Below the pieces are notes generated by a model. The model searched no databases. It was not told the origin of the DNA and saw nothing but the letters and a program-made list of their open reading frames with translations. From contig NC_055997.1 of assembly GCF_018446385.1 (NCBI RefSeq), forward strand, positions 40,490,254-40,554,253: a stretch of DNA of 64,000 nucleotides, given 5' to 3'. Shown here piece by piece: positions 10,276-24,198 of this stretch. Within the stretch, counting starts at the first letter, position 1, and every line of letters starts with the position of its first letter. The position numbers and the translations under genes are program-made. Source of the stretch: Zingiber officinale (taxonomy: Eukaryota; Streptophyta; Magnoliopsida; Zingiberales; Zingiberaceae).

Positions 10276-12681
10276 TGTTAGAGTGTATACTAAAAGCCTA
10301 GCTTTTGGTATAAACATTTATCTAGAAATAAGAATCACATTGGTCAAATGTCTACATTTATGATAAATGTAGTTGTTCAATTAATTTATATTATAGATAA
10401 CATGGTGTGTGGTGTCACACACAGAGGATCATGTTATCAGTACCTTATAAATTATAAACAGTAGCTCACGACCATAATGGAAAGGAACAAACCATTGGAA
10501 GGTCGTAGTGTAATTAGGTCTCAGTTTATCTTGACTGTATAATTACACTAGTACACTCAGAGTGTATTGAGTAGGACCATTTGAGGTCGTTTCTTTTATA
10601 CTGACTTTATAAAGAAACAAAGACCTCTATTATTATGGAAGTGTGTGCTCTTAATCCTAATATAATAACAAGCACATATATTTGATATTTATTTCTTTAA
10701 TTTATCAATGGGTGAGATTTAGTTCGATGAATCAATAAGCCCGATAAGTTGGGAAATGGTATCACTTATAGTGTGTGTTGTTGATTATAGAAGGAAACTG
10801 TGTCCTAGAGATACTAGGTTGATAATGTCCCCAAGAGGAGCTCATAAAGATTGTCATGTTAAACCCTGCAGGTGGACTTAATCCGACATGACGATAAGGT
10901 TGAGTGGTACTACTCTTGGACTAAGATATTAATTAAATGAGTTGTCAGTAACTCACTTAATTAGTGGACATTCGATATCTTAAACACAGGGAGACTAACA
11001 CACTCATAATAAGAAGGAGCCCAAAAATGTAATTTGGGATTGGTGCGGTAGTTCAATAATAGTTCTCTAGTGGAATGAATTATTATTGATAAAATTAAGT
11101 TGTATGTTCGGGGCGAACACGGGATGCTTAATTTTATCGGGAGACCAAAACTACTTCCTCCTCTCGGTCCCTATCGTAGCCTCTTATTTATAGAGTACTA
11201 TACCCACCTATACCAACCTTCTATACCCACCAATAGGGGGCCGGCCAAGCTATCTTGGGAACCAAGCTAGGGCCGACCTAGGTAGGTGGTCGGCCCTAGC
11301 TTGAACCCAAGCTAGTGGGGGCGCCAAATTAATTAAAAGGATTTTAATTTTAATTTTATTATGTGGAAGAAATAATTTATTAAAGAGAATTAAAATTAAA
11401 ATATCTCTCTTGTAAAAGATCTACAAAAGATTAAAGAAAGAGATTAAATCTCTTTCCTTATTTGTAGATTGGTGAGATATTTTATTTTCTCTTTAAAATT
11501 ATCCACATATTGATAAAATTAAAATTATAGAAATTTCCTTTTATCAACCATGAAGAGATTTTTAAAGATAAATTTTATTTTTAAAATTTCCGGAAACAAA
11601 TTAGGAAGTTTTAATTTGTTAATTAAAACTTGTCTAATTTATTTCTTCTTGATGTGGCCGGCCATTAGAGATTAATTGGGGAAATATTATTTTATTTTTC
11701 TCAATTAAATCATGTCAAGGGAATTAAGGAAATTTTATTGTAATTAAATTTCCTAATTTGCCTAGGCCCAGGAATATAAAAGAAGGGGTGAGGGTGCCTT
11801 CACAAGACACAACAACCTCTATTATTCTCCCTCTCCTATTCTTTGGTGTGGCCTGCCAACATCTTCTCTCTTTCTTCCTCTTTGTGGTGGCCGAAATTCT
11901 CTATTGCTTGGAGCTCTTGTGGAGGCCGGATACTACTTGGAGAAGAAGAAGAAGAAGAAGGAGAGAAAGCTTGCATCTCTTGGAGCTTGGTTGGTGTTTT
12001 TCTTCTTCCTTGGTGAAGCTTTATTTTTTATGGCCGAACCTAGCTAGGAGGAGAAGAAGGTGGTTGGTGGTTTCTCATCTTGGAAGATCGTTGCCCACAC
12101 AACGTCCGAGATTAGAAGAGGAATACGGTAGAAGATCAAGAGGTTTTCTACAAGGTATAACTAGTAATTTTTCTTTTCGCATCATACTAGTTATTTATGG
12201 AAATAATACCAAATACAAGAGGCTTACGATTCTAGAATTTCGAATATGTTTTTCGATGTTGTGTTCTTTTGTTTTTTCTTTTCCTTGAGATTTGATTGTT
12301 CTTTTCGGTTAACCTAAAGTTATTTTAGGAAATTAAATATTAGCTTTCTATAAAAGGTTTTGTCTAGTCGGTGGTGGTTGCTCCCATATCCAAGAAGGCC
12401 GTGTGCCTCGCCACGTCAGTACTGGGAACCAATTATGGAAATTAATATTTAATGGAATTAATAACTTAAGGTGATTTGGGTCGAACGTGTTAAGTTCCGC
12501 AGGAGATCCAAGTCAAAACCTAAAAGAACAAATAGATTAAGTTTTGGATCAAACGTGTTAAGTTCTGCAGGCGATCCAAAATTTAATTTAAAAGAACACA
12601 TGGTAGCTAGGAAAAGGTTCAGACCTTTGTACAAAATTTTTGTACAGTGGAACCTCTAGGCTTTCCGAGTAGCAACCAACA
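10276..12681 (+). repeat. A1 5' LTR
   Basis: Bounded by TGTTAG and CAACA. A TATAAAAG box at 11775-11782 marks the likely start of R. Near the 3' end are two diverged direct copies of a segment containing 'cgtgttaagtt' (12486 and 12555 areas). The Arg-rich ORF at 11758-12288 spans the promoter and is repeated in the 3' LTR; it is not regarded as a gene. Confidence 0.92.
11775..11782 (+). promoter_or_regulatory. LTR promoter TATA box, family A
   Basis: TATAAAAG is conserved at equivalent positions in all four full family-A LTRs (also near 18704, 25813 and 55834), always followed by 'gaagg'. Confidence 0.7.
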
Positions 12682-12683
12682 AT

Positions 12684-12695
12684 TGGTATCAGAGC
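12684..12695 (+). other. A1 primer-binding site
   Basis: TGGTATCAGAGC lies two bases after the LTR end and is complementary to the 3' end of initiator tRNA-Met, the usual primer of plant copia elements. Confidence 0.9.
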
Positions 12696-14180
12696 TAGGG
12701 TTTTGCCTCTATGTATTTGGTATTAGTTTAATTATGCACATGTCATACATAATTTAGGCAGGTTAATAGTAGGATGTGCTAACTTTGTGGATGCAGGATC
12801 CAACTATTATGGCTTTTAGTTATTATGTGTGTGATTGGACCCTTGGACATGTCAAGGGCATTTATATGTGTGTGCATGATTGTATTAAAATACAGCAGGA
12901 GCTGTATTTAGTTTTATTAGGATTTTATTTTTGATCTAGATACATGTACATTCCTTTTATGGAATATAGGATCAAAATGTAAAATTCTATTTATGTCGCG
13001 GATCGAATCTTGCAAAGCGTGGAACCTTTTAGGGACCAGAGGCGCAGCGGAACAAGGAGCAAGATGGATGCGACAGCTAGACCCGGTGGCGATGGCCAAA
13101 TATGGCAGCAGCTTGGGATGACAACACACGGAGGACAACTAGAGATAAAAGCCATAATAGTTGAAAATTAGATTTTCTATTTATTGCTTTTATATTGTGC
13201 ATGTTAGTTTACAAGTTTAGTAGGCTAGCATAGTTAAAATTCCTCATTTATAAATAACTAAGTGGGAGGGATTTTTAAGTAAATCCCATGGTCTCCATTA
13301 CTAGTTTGTAAGTGATGCAAACAAGCTTGCGTTGGCTCTGAGTGCCTTCCTCCATAACGGATGAGCTTGTTTGTGGATCACTAGAATAGACTTCCATTTT
13401 TGGATGACTATAGGAAGTTAATTAAGAGCGTGTGATCTTCCCCAACGGAAGGGGCATAATCTTATTAATGGACTTAGTGTCAAGTAATGGTATACACTTA
13501 GACTCATTTAATAGTATCCTCCCAACGGAGTCACTACTATCACTTGTGTGACCAAAGGGAAACCAACTATTGATTTGTCATAAAACTAGATTGGCAATAT
13601 AATAAAATTAATAAACCCCTCTTACAAATGTTTGAATTTGTATACGTCCACACTAACGTGGCATACAAGATTCATGGTGTTTGAGGTAATTTTATTTGTC
13701 AAAAGTTATATTGACAAGATAGTCAATGGGTAAAACCCTCCTCTTACAAATGATGAATTTGTATACGTCCACACTAACGTGGCATGCAAAATTCACGGTG
13801 TTTGAGGTGTTGGTGAATTTAAATAATATTGTTTGAGGAATCAATGTTATTTTAAATTCAAAGAGTTTTGACCAAATATTTGATCAAAGACCGATCAACT
13901 ATTAATTTTATTCGTCATAAAGTAAAGTTGACAAGATAATAAAATTAATGAATAAAATCTCCTCTTCGATTTTGTATACACAAAATTCATGGAGATTTTA
14001 AGGAGTTGATCTTGACCAAATATTTTTGTGATTCTTAGGATGTTTGTCAATCCCTAGTAGTCATACTATAGAAAAAGACTTAGTAGTCCCAATTATAATG
14101 ATTGGAAATAGGACTTGGACATTAAGGTAGACTGTCTTCTTAGAACTAAGAACAATTTAGGTGTATTTAATTCATTAGTT
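12696..14180 (+). other. A1 leader with short tandem repeats, no recognisable gag
   Basis: About 1.5 kb where gag is expected. No gag-like or zinc-knuckle frame is found. Instead the phrase 'gtatacgtccacactaacgt' plus 'tcatggtgtttgaggt' recurs about every 120 bp (around 13640 and 13760, with weaker copies after). The same non-coding repeats occur in A' at 50390-50860, so their presence is a family trait. Confidence 0.6.
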
Positions 14181-17100
14181 GAAACATGTCTAGTGGTGTT
14201 ATCTACCAGAACCTGGAGTGTAGATACAAGATGCCATTAATCATGTCTACAATTCATTGCAGGGTTCCAGGAAACCCGACAACTAAATGAAAGGTAAATT
14301 ACCTTCCACATGGGCACTACTGTAAAAGTGGTAGCTGTTGCAGTGGGAGATGTTTATCTTTTGATAAAATTTGGATTTTAAGTAATTGTCTTTACGTACC
14401 AAGTTTAGAAAGAACCTGATTTCAGTTTCTAAACTATTATAGATATTGTGTCTATTTTGATAACAAAGTTGTTATCAAGAAAAATAGGGAAGTTATCTAT
14501 TCTGGTATGATGATTGACAATTTATAATCCAATAACTCCCACGATGCAACAAATTGAAATTAGTAACACATCTTCTAATTTTAAGAGAAAGCAACCTTCG
14601 GAAATGAACCAATTATATCTTTGGCATCTAAAAGCTAGGTTATACTTGAGTAGGATTCATTGGTAGCTAATGAACTTTTGGGTTCATTGGTAGTGGAAAT
14701 ATTTCCAACCTGCGAGTCTTACTTGGAAGGAAAATAACCAAGAAGCTTTTAAGTCCAAGGGGTATGGAGTCAAAGATATGTTGAAATCGGTTCATTCTGA
14801 TTTGTGTGATCCTATGACTATCCAGACAAGAGGTAGTATTGAATATTTTGTCTATTTTATAGACAACTATTCAAGATACAAATAAATTTACTTAATGTAC
14901 CGCAAGACTAAGTACTTTGATTAGTTCAAATAGTACAAGGTTGATGCGGAGAAATGTTAAAGTAAAAAGTCACTATGGAAGATCGTAGTGGCAAGTACCT
15001 CTTGAGAGATTTTAGGAGTCACTTATCAGTAGTTGGATTTCAATCCCAACTAACTGCATCTGGTACACCCCAACAGAATGGTGTAGTAGAAAGAAGGTAA
15101 AGGACTCTTATGGAATAATTAGATAGATGATGAGTTATTCAGAAAATTACCAAATTTGTTTTAAGGATAAAACTCTGAAAACGAAAGTGAACATAGTACC
15201 TTCCAAGTTAGAATTCTCTACTCATATAGAATTGCTGAATAGGCGTAAGCCTATTTTGAAGTATATTCGGATTCGGGTAATCCAGCACATATGTTAAAGA
15301 GAGATAATAATAAGTTGGATAGGAGTTCACTTGTTTGTAAGTTATCCTAGATAAACAAAAGTAGGTTTATAGTCTTAAAATCAGAAGGTCATTGTTAGCA
15401 TCAATGACTGATTTTAAAAGGACTATATAATGAACCACGTGCTCATAAGTAAATTTGTTCTTAAGGAAATAATAAAAGACATGTCTAATCTAGTACCAAT
15501 TGTACAAGATGAGATACCACAAGAAAACTGCAACACGTATCACAAATGATACACAATTGCAGAAAATGCCTTGTCGTAGTGGGAGGGTTGTTAAGCAACC
15601 TTAAAAGATTCATGTTTTGGGAGAGTTTTTGAACTCGATCCCTGAAGGGCATGAACCTGATCTCCGGACATATGACGAAGCACTCCAAGATAAATATGCA
15701 GCATCTTGGCAAAGAGTAATGAATAATAGAATTAGAATATATGTATTCTGATAAAATCTGGAAGCTTGTAGAACCACCAAGTGGTGTAAAAGCCTTTGGG
15801 TGTAAAAGGTCTATAATAGGAAAAAAGAGGGATAGACAGGGAGATAGAAACCTTCAAAGCAAGGCTTGTTGAAAAAGGAAATTTTTTTCACTGGTAGCCA
15901 TGCTTAAGTCTATCCGGATTCTTTTTGGCAAGTGGATGTCAAGACAGCATTCCTTAATGAAAGTCTTGAAGAAAGCATCCATATAAAGCAACCAGAAGGG
16001 TTCATTGCAAAGGGCTAAGAGCATCTTGTGTAAAGCTCAATCAGTCTATGGACTGAGGCAAAGATTCAAGGTCTTGGAACATCCGGTTTATCAAAAGTAA
16101 TTCAGACCTATGGATTTATTTAGTAACCGGGAAAGTCTTGTGTATACAAAAGGTGTGATGGAAGCGTGGTGGTATTTCTTGTACTATACGTAGATAACAT
16201 TTTTGGTAGTTGGAAACAATATCAAAATGTTGTCAGAAGTAAGGGTATGGTTGTCCAAACAATTCGATATAAAGGACTTGGGAGAATGAATATATTCTTG
16301 AGATCAAAGTAATAAGGGATCGCAAGAAAAGAATATTTTACTTATCCCAAGCTTCATACATCGAAAAAATCCTTGCTCGTTTTAAAGCATGCAAAACTCC
16401 AAGAAAGGTTTCTTACCTTTTCAGGATAGAGTAACTTTATCTAAAGATATGTCTCTGTAGACATCAAAGGAGATAAAGGAAATAAAGGCAATTCTTTATG
16501 CTTCGGCTGTCGGAAGCCTAATGAATGCTATGCACGAGATAAGAAATCTATTTTGCCAAGGGCATAGTTAGCAGATATCAAAGTAACCCTAGACAAGGAC
16601 ATTGGACTGCAGTAAAGCATATATTAAAGTACCTTAGAGGCGCTAGAGATTATATGCTAGCTTACAAGGCAGTTAATTTGGTCCCTGTGGGTTACACGGA
16701 TTTTGGCTTCCAATCGGATAGGGATAATAATAAGTCAACCTCGGGGTTTTGTGTTTACTTTAGGAGGTAAAGTCATAACTATGGAAGAGTGATAAGCATA
16801 GGTGTTTTTCTAGACTCCACCATAGAAGCTTAGTATATGGCAAGCCTCTAAGGTAGCCATAAAAGCTGAATGACTCAATAACCTCAAGATAGACTTAGAT
16901 ATGATTTCTGGTTTGTCCAAAGATTGTTACAATTTATTGTAATAATGTTGGTGCAGTAGCAAACTCGAAGAAACCATAAGTCTATAAGGCAAGTAAACAC
17001 AATAGAGCCCAAGTACCACCCAATACGAGAAATTGTATAAACGAGGAGAAGTTGTTGCTGCCTAGAATGCATTAGGTGATGACCTATAGATCTTTTCACT

Positions 17101-17181
17101 AAGGTCCTTAAGGCAAGAGCTTTTGATGGGCATGTTGAAGGGTTGGGAATCAGATGTATGGCAGCAGATATGGCAGCTTAG
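14180..17181 (+). pseudogene. A1 pol pseudogene (protease, integrase, RT, RNase H)
   Basis: Remains of a copia pol can be followed through several frames: the protease-area motif around 14215-14270 (WSVDT...NHVCNSLQG type), the integrase segment [13 protein letters not shown] near 15060-15100, the RT segment near 16170-16200 where the catalytic YVDD reads YVDN, VKHILKYLRG near 16615, the RNase H region around 16680-16740 and the C-terminal end at 17181. Many stops and frameshifts mean no product is made. Best read alongside the better preserved copy in A' (51040-54165). Confidence 0.8.
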
Positions 17182-17192
17182 TCTTTTAGTAT

Positions 17193-17203
17193 AAGTGGGA
17201 GAT
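17193..17203 (+). other. A1 polypurine tract
   Basis: AAGTGGGAGAT immediately precedes the 3' LTR start TGTTAG, as expected for plus-strand priming. Confidence 0.85.
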
Positions 17204-19611
17204 TGTTAGAGTGTATACTAAAATCCTAGCTTTTGGTATAAACATTTATCTAGAAATAAGATTCACATTGGTCAAATGTCTACATTTATGATAAATGTAG
17301 TTGTTCAATTAATTTATATTGTAGATAACATGGTGTGTGGTGTCACACACAGAGGATCATGTTATCAGTACCTTATAAATTATAAACAGTAGCTCACGAC
17401 CATAATGGAAAGGAATAAACCATTGGAAGGTCGTAGTGTAATTAGATCTCAGTTTATCTTGACTACATAATTACACTAGTACACTCAGAGTGTATTGAGT
17501 AGGACCATTTGAGGTCGTTTCTTTTATACTGACTTTATAAAGAAACAAAGACCTCTGTTATTATGGAAGTGTGTGCTCTTAATCCTAATATAATAACAAG
17601 CACATATATTTGATATTTATTTCTTTAATTTATCAATGGGTGAGATTTAGTTCGATGAATCAATAAGCCCGATAAGTTGGGAAATGGTATCACTTATAGT
17701 ATGTGTTGTTGATTATAGAAGGAAACTGTGTCCTAGAGATACTAGGTTGATAATGTCCCCAAGAGGAGCTCATAAAGATTGTCATGTTAAACCCTGCAGG
17801 TGGACTTAGTCCGACATAACGATAAGGTTGAGTGGTACTACTCTTGGACTAAGATATTAATTAAATGAGTTGTCAGTAACTCACTTAATTAGTGGACATT
17901 CGATATCTTAAACACAGGGAGACTAACACACTCATAATAAGAAGGATCCCAAAAATGTAATTTGGGATTGGTGCGGTAGTTCAATAATAGTTCTCTAGTG
18001 GAATGAATTATTATTGATAAAATTAAGTTGTGTGTTCGGGGCGAACACGGGATGCTTAATTTTATCGGGAGACCAAAACTAATTCCTCCTCTCGGTCCCT
18101 ATCGCAGCCTCTTATTTATAGAGTACTATACCCACCTATACCCACCTTCTATACCCACCAATAGGGGGCCGGCCAAGCTATCTTGGGAACCAAGCTAGGG
18201 CCGGCCTAGGTATAAATTGGGTGGCCGACCCAAGCTAGTGGGGGCCGGCCAAATTAAATTAAAAAGGGATTTTAATTTTAATTTTTATTATGTGGAAGAA
18301 ATAATTTATTAAAGAGAATTAAAATTAAAATATCTCTCTTGTAAAAGATCTACAAAAGATTAAAGAAAAAGATTAAATCTCTTTCCTTATTTGCAGATTG
18401 GTGAGATATTTTATTTTCTCTTTAAAATTATCTACATATTGATAAAATTAAAATTATAGAAATTTCCTTTTATCAACCATGAAGAGATTTTTAAAGATAA
18501 ATTTTATTTTTAAAATTTCCGGAAACAAATTAGGAAGTTTTAATTTGTTAATTAAAACTTGTCTAATTTATTTCCTCTTGATGTGGCCGGCCATTAGAGA
18601 TTAATTGGGGAAATATTATTTTATTTTTCTCAATTAAATCATGTCAAGGGAATTAAGGAAATTTTATTGTAATTAAATTTCCTAATTTGCCTAGGCCAAG
18701 GAATATAAAAGAAGGGGTGAGGGTGCCTTCACAAGACACAACAACCTCTATTATTCTCCCTCTCCTATTCTTTGGTGTGGCCGGCCAACATCTTCTCCCT
18801 TTCTTCCTCTTTGTGGTGGCCGAAATTCTCTATTGCTTGGAGCTCTTGTGGAGGCCGGATACTACTTGGAGAAGAAGAAGAAGAAGAAGGAGAGAAAGCT
18901 TGCATCTCTTGGAGCTTGGTTGGTGTTTTTCTTCTTCCTTGGTGAAGCTTTATTTTTTGTGGCCGAACCTAGCTAGGAGGAGAAGAAGGTGGTTGGTGGT
19001 TTCTCATCTTGGAAGATCGTTGCCCACACAACGTCCGAGATTAGAAGAGGAATACGGTAGAAGATCAAGAGGTTTTTCTACAAGGTATAACTAGTAATTT
19101 TTCTTTCCGCATCATACTAGTTATTTATGGAAATAATACCAAATACAAGAGGCTTACGATTCTAGAATTTTGAATATGTTTTTCGATGTTGTGTTCTTTT
19201 GTTTTTTCTTTTCCTTGTGATTTGATTGTTCTTTTCGGTTAACCTAAAGTTATTTTAGGAAATTAAATATTAGCTTTCTATAAAAGGTTTCGTCTAGTCG
19301 GTGGTGGTTGCTCCCATATCCAAGAAGGTCGTGTGCCTCGCCACGTCAGTACTGGGAACCAATTATGGAAATTAATATTTAATGGAATTAATAACTTAAG
19401 ATGATTTGGGTCGAACGTGTTAAGTTCCACAGGAGATCCAAGTCAAAACCTAAAAGAACAAATAGATTAAGTTTTGGATCAAACGTGTTAAGTTCCGCAG
19501 GCGATCCAAAATTTAATTTAAAAGAACACATGGTAGCTAGGAAAAGGTTCAGACCTTTGTACAAAATTTTTGTACAGTGGAACCTCTAGGTTTTCCGAGT
19601 AGCAACCAACA
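17204..19611 (+). repeat. A1 3' LTR
   Basis: 2408 bp, same ends as the 5' LTR, followed at once by the target duplication GAGCA and the resumed 134-bp array. Confidence 0.92.
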
Positions 19612-20100
19612 GAGCAGAAGAAGCATTTAGCCCCACAGCAAACAAGGCACAGTATGCTCGGCAGGTGAAGACCGTCCGAGCGAAAGAGGCTGACCGAGTA
19701 TCTAGGTTTGGCACGCCGGGACAGGCCGAGTAGGAACAACCAGTCGAGCAAAAGAAGCATTTAGCCCCACAGCAAACAAGACACGATATACTCGACAGGT
19801 GGAGACTGATCGAGCGAAAGTGACCTACCGAGTATCTAGGTTCGGCAAGCCGAGACAGGCTGAGCCGGAACAGCTGGTCGAGTAGAAGAAGCATTTAGCC
19901 CCACAGCAGACAAGGCACAGTATGCTCGGCAGGTGAAGACCGACCGAGCGAAAGAGACCGACCTAGTATCTAGGTTCGGTAGGCCAGGACAGGCCGAGCA
20001 GGAACAACCGGTCGAGCAGAAGAAGCATTTAGACCCACAGTAGACAAGGAACAGTATGCTCGATAGGTGGAGACCAACCAAGCGAAAGAGGCTGACCGAG
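19612..20100 (+). repeat. 134-bp tandem array (right of A1)
   Basis: Unit starts ('gagcagaagaagcatttag') fall at 19612, 19746, 19880 and 20014, an exact 134-bp spacing; the last unit is partial. The unit is GC-richer than its surroundings and full of GACCGA/CGAGC words. It continues the unit at 10161-10275 and leads into the Tat-type LTR body. ORFs on the minus strand here are repetition artefacts. Confidence 0.9.
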
Positions 20101-21063
<963 letters not shown>

Positions 21064-21352
21064 ATGGCTGACAAACTGTTGAAGGACTACACAACACCTT
21101 ATGCACGAGGGGTTCAGTCTAGCATCACTTGATCATCAATTGAAGCCAATAATTTTGAAATCAAGCCTATATTAATTCATATGGTTCAGCAAAATCAATT
21201 TGGAGGAGGACCGCACGATGATCCAAACCATCACTTAGAGCTTTTCTACGAGATTTGCGGTACTATGAAAGTGAATGGGGTCCCTCCAGAATCAGTAAGG
21301 TTACTTCTTTTTCGATTTTTCCTGAAAGAAAGAGCCAAGCAGTGGATGAATT
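21064..21352 (+). pseudogene. Athila-type gag, 5' part
   Basis: Starts ATGGCTGAC (Met-Ala-Asp). Downstream in the same frame come [36 protein letters not shown] and [15 protein letters not shown], the conserved core of Athila-lineage gypsy gag (retrotransposon gag domain). A TGA stop at 21130-21132 breaks it. At 21352 it is interrupted by a solo LTR and resumes at 23328. In an active element this capsid protein packages the RNA. Confidence 0.8.
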
Positions 21353-23322
21353 TGTTGGGTGTTTCGGGCCGCGAAAACCGCTTTTCGCGTCGCGGAAACC
21401 CCGAATCACCCAAAGCCGTAGATCTGTGCAAGGAAAAATTTTGAAAACACAAATACGAGTTTTATACTACGATCTACAGTAGATCTACAAAGGAAAAACC
21501 ATTTTACCTTCGATGCGTGCCCTTGCAAAATCCCGCTCGTCCAAGGTACTTGTCGGATCTCCAAAGTATCAAGGTAGATACTTCTCTAGTGATATCCACA
21601 CGAACAAGGAGTGTCTCTCACACTCAAAGGATGGAGAAGAGAGCCCCAAGTGTGCTAGCACTTTCTAGAGCTCTCGGATAGGATTTAAATGGAGGGAAAA
21701 AGAAAGAAGAAAGGAAACTCTTACACTCAAGAAGTAGTCTCCTCTTTTGTGACCTTCACCCTTTCTTTCTTCTCTTGGAATACAACTCAACCACCTTCTC
21801 TCCCTTCATGGAACCCACGACCAAAAGAGAGGAGAAAGCAAGAGAGAGCTAAGGAGGAAGAAGATGAAATGAATGAGAATGAATTGCATTCACTCTCCTT
21901 CATGTGTGTGTAACCCCCTTCCCATTTAATGTGGCCATTAAAGAGGGGATTTGTAACCTCCATGAGGTGTCACACACATGTGCAACCATGATGATGTGGA
22001 GCATCATCAATGGTCCACCTTATGCCAACTCACAAATGAGGTGGCAAATGGTCAATTCAAAATTGACCTTTGATCTTCCTTCTCAAATCAAGTCAAACTT
22101 GACCAAATCTCTCTCATGGTTGATCTAATCTAACCATTTGATTCAAGCCAACTTAATATAATGAATCTAATTCATTTAATTAAATTGATTCAATGAGTCA
22201 TAATCCAAATTAGACTCATTGAACACATGAATCAACTTGAGTCTAACTCAATTAGCCCAATTTGGATTACTCTTAATCCAATTTGGTTCATCACATGAAC
22301 CTAATCCAATTGGTTCATCATATGAACCTAATCTCCATCCACTTGTTCTTTGTGTGTGACCCAATAGGTTCTTGTAACGTTGGCAATGTTTCTAAACTCC
22401 TTTAGAAACATAAGCAATGAGCGGCATCTAGCAATACATCATTGCTACCCAAGTTACAAGAATGTTGAGATCCAACATCACCTTATGACTACTAATTGTG
22501 ACTCCTCACAATATGTGACAAGTGTCCTTCTATCCTAGACATCTAGATTGATTAATGTGAGGCATAGACCATGTCATCCTCTAATCAATCTAAATCTTGA
22601 ACTCCAAGTAGACTCACTCGATCAAATGAGCTCAACATCTAATGTTGACTCATTTGGGCATGGCCATGCACTTCATGGTCTCACTCTATCATGAATAGCG
22701 ATGTCGCTCCCGTCATATGGGAGGGATAGATCCCATCTACATCACTCACATCCCTCTGCATAATTCGTTACATACCCAGTAATCGCCTTTATAGTCCACC
22801 CAGTTACGGGTGACGTTTGACGAAACTAAAGTACATAACTCCTTATGTAGGGATCCATGGTGACTTCAGGTCTAAGGACTAATAGTCATACTAATAGCCA
22901 CATGAGAAAGTATATGACACTCATATAACGATCCATGATACTTTCTCATGGCGGGTCATTCAGTATACATTCTCCAATGTATACCCATGTGTCAGCATGA
23001 TATCTCTATATCCATGACTTGTGAGATCAAGTCATCGAGCTAACCTACATGCTAGTCTTATTGCATTAACATTGTCCCTGAATGTTAATATTCGACTAGG
23101 AATGATTTAGAGTAGTGTTCCCTATATCATCTCACTATCGATTCAACTAATCGATTGATATAGGTATGAACCTTCTACTCAAGGACGCTATTATACTTAG
23201 TCTATTTGGCACTAATACAAATAAGTATAATAACCAAACAAATGCCTTTATTAATATACAAGAATATGATACAATGAGTCCATACAATCATCAAATGATT
23301 GGCTCTAGGACTCTAACTAACA
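21353..23322 (-). mobile_element. Solo LTR of copia family B with target duplication
   Basis: A 1970-bp family-B LTR on the minus strand: it starts at 23322 (TGTTAGTTAGAG) and ends at 21353 (CCCAACA). It is flanked by a perfect 5-bp duplication GAATT (21348-21352 and 23323-23327) with no internal region, the signature of intra-element LTR recombination. Related along its length to the 5' LTR of the element at 56699. All ORFs inside it are spurious. Confidence 0.95.
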
Positions 23323-23327
23323 GAATT

Positions 23328-23886
23328 CCCTTCCAGCAAACAACATAACATCTTGGGAGCAGTGTGAGTAGAAATTTCTAGACAAATTCTACCTGCTAAG
23401 CAAAACTTCCCACATGAGGAATTTGATCACAAGCTTCACAGATAGAGTCAGAATCATTATTTGAAGCCTGGGACAGATTCAAAAGTATGCTGAGATAGTG
23501 CCCCCATCATGGCCTTGAGAAATGGTTGGTTCTACACACATTCTACAATGGAATCAATTATCACATGAAGGTATCCCTAGATTCTGTAGTAGGAGGAGCA
23601 CTAATGAACAAGAGCCTTGATGAAGCTGAAGAGATCATAGAGAATGTGGCACAGAACCACCATCAGTGGGAAACTGAAAGATCATGTAGTTCTTTCTTAG
23701 GGAATCCAATAAAGGCGTCAGGAAAATTCGACGTAGATGCAGTCACACTCATGCCTGCAAAGCTGGACGCTCTGACCAAGAAGTTTGAGGCCATGGGAGA
23801 TAACACGGCCATTGCAATAGTTTGTGTTTGTGAGACTTGCAGAAGTACAGATCATGCTCAAGATACTTGCCCCTTAGGGCCAATAC
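23328..23886 (+). pseudogene. Athila-type gag, 3' part
   Basis: Continues the gag interrupted at 21352: LPANNITSWEQC, KFLDKFYLLSKTSHMRNL, then after a frameshift near 23520 LHTFYNGINYHMK, GGALMNKSLDEAEEIIENVA and NHHQWETER, all recognisable Athila gag segments. A CETCRSTDHAQDTC zinc-knuckle-like motif (C-x2-C-x4-H-x4-C) lies near 23830-23870. At least three stops and one frameshift make it non-functional. It breaks off at 23886 where a family-A LTR scrap begins. Confidence 0.8.
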
Positions 23887-24198
23887 TGTTGGTTGCTACT
23901 CGGAATACCGTCCTAGTTCCCCTGTACAAAAATTTATACAAGCATAGAACTATCCTAGCTACTCATGCGTTCTACTAAAGTTAAATTTGGATTGCAAACG
24001 ATGCTTAACATTATTAATCCAAATTTTCCCTTTAGAAGTTAAACTTGAATTGGGAACGAAACTTAACATTCTTACTTCAAGTTCAACCGATGTGATCTTT
24101 CTAAGTTAAACCATATTATAGAAGTTGATCAAATATCTATTTCAAGAATCGGCTTCCAGGTCAAACGTGGTGAGACACTAGGCCTTTTTGGGTATGAG
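23887..24198 (-). mobile_element. Family-A LTR 3'-end fragment
   Basis: On the minus strand this matches the last 310 bp or so of family-A LTRs, ending TAGCAACCAACA at 23887, including the two 'aagtt...aac' direct repeats. It is cut off at 24198 by the start of the plus-strand A' LTR. More diverged than A1 or A', so an older copy. Confidence 0.75.

Larger units (their letters stand above)
10276..19611 (+). mobile_element. Complete copia element A1 with target duplication
   Basis: A 9336-bp element: 5' LTR 10276-12681, primer-binding site, degenerate internal region, polypurine tract, 3' LTR 17204-19611. The LTRs start TGTTAGAGTG, end CAACA and are nearly identical in length (2406 and 2408 bp). 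The flanking duplication GAGCA is perfect. The two LTRs differ by scattered substitutions and a rearranged patch near 11281/18210. Coding capacity is lost (see the pol pseudogene) and no gag is recognisable. Pol motifs place it in the Angela/Tork-like part of copia; the exact lineage is unresolved. Same family as A' at 24199-56698. Confidence 0.92.

Noticed and set aside
11758..12288. 176-residue Arg-rich ORF, repeated at 18687-19094
   Set aside because: It lies inside the family-A LTR, begins upstream of the TATA box, and is duplicated only because LTRs are duplicated; the A' LTRs do not keep the frame.
19518..20081. Cys-rich minus-strand ORFs with repeated LFLLGLSR and SVSLFRS motifs
   Set aside because: Their repeats correspond exactly to the 134-bp tandem unit; they are read-through of an array.
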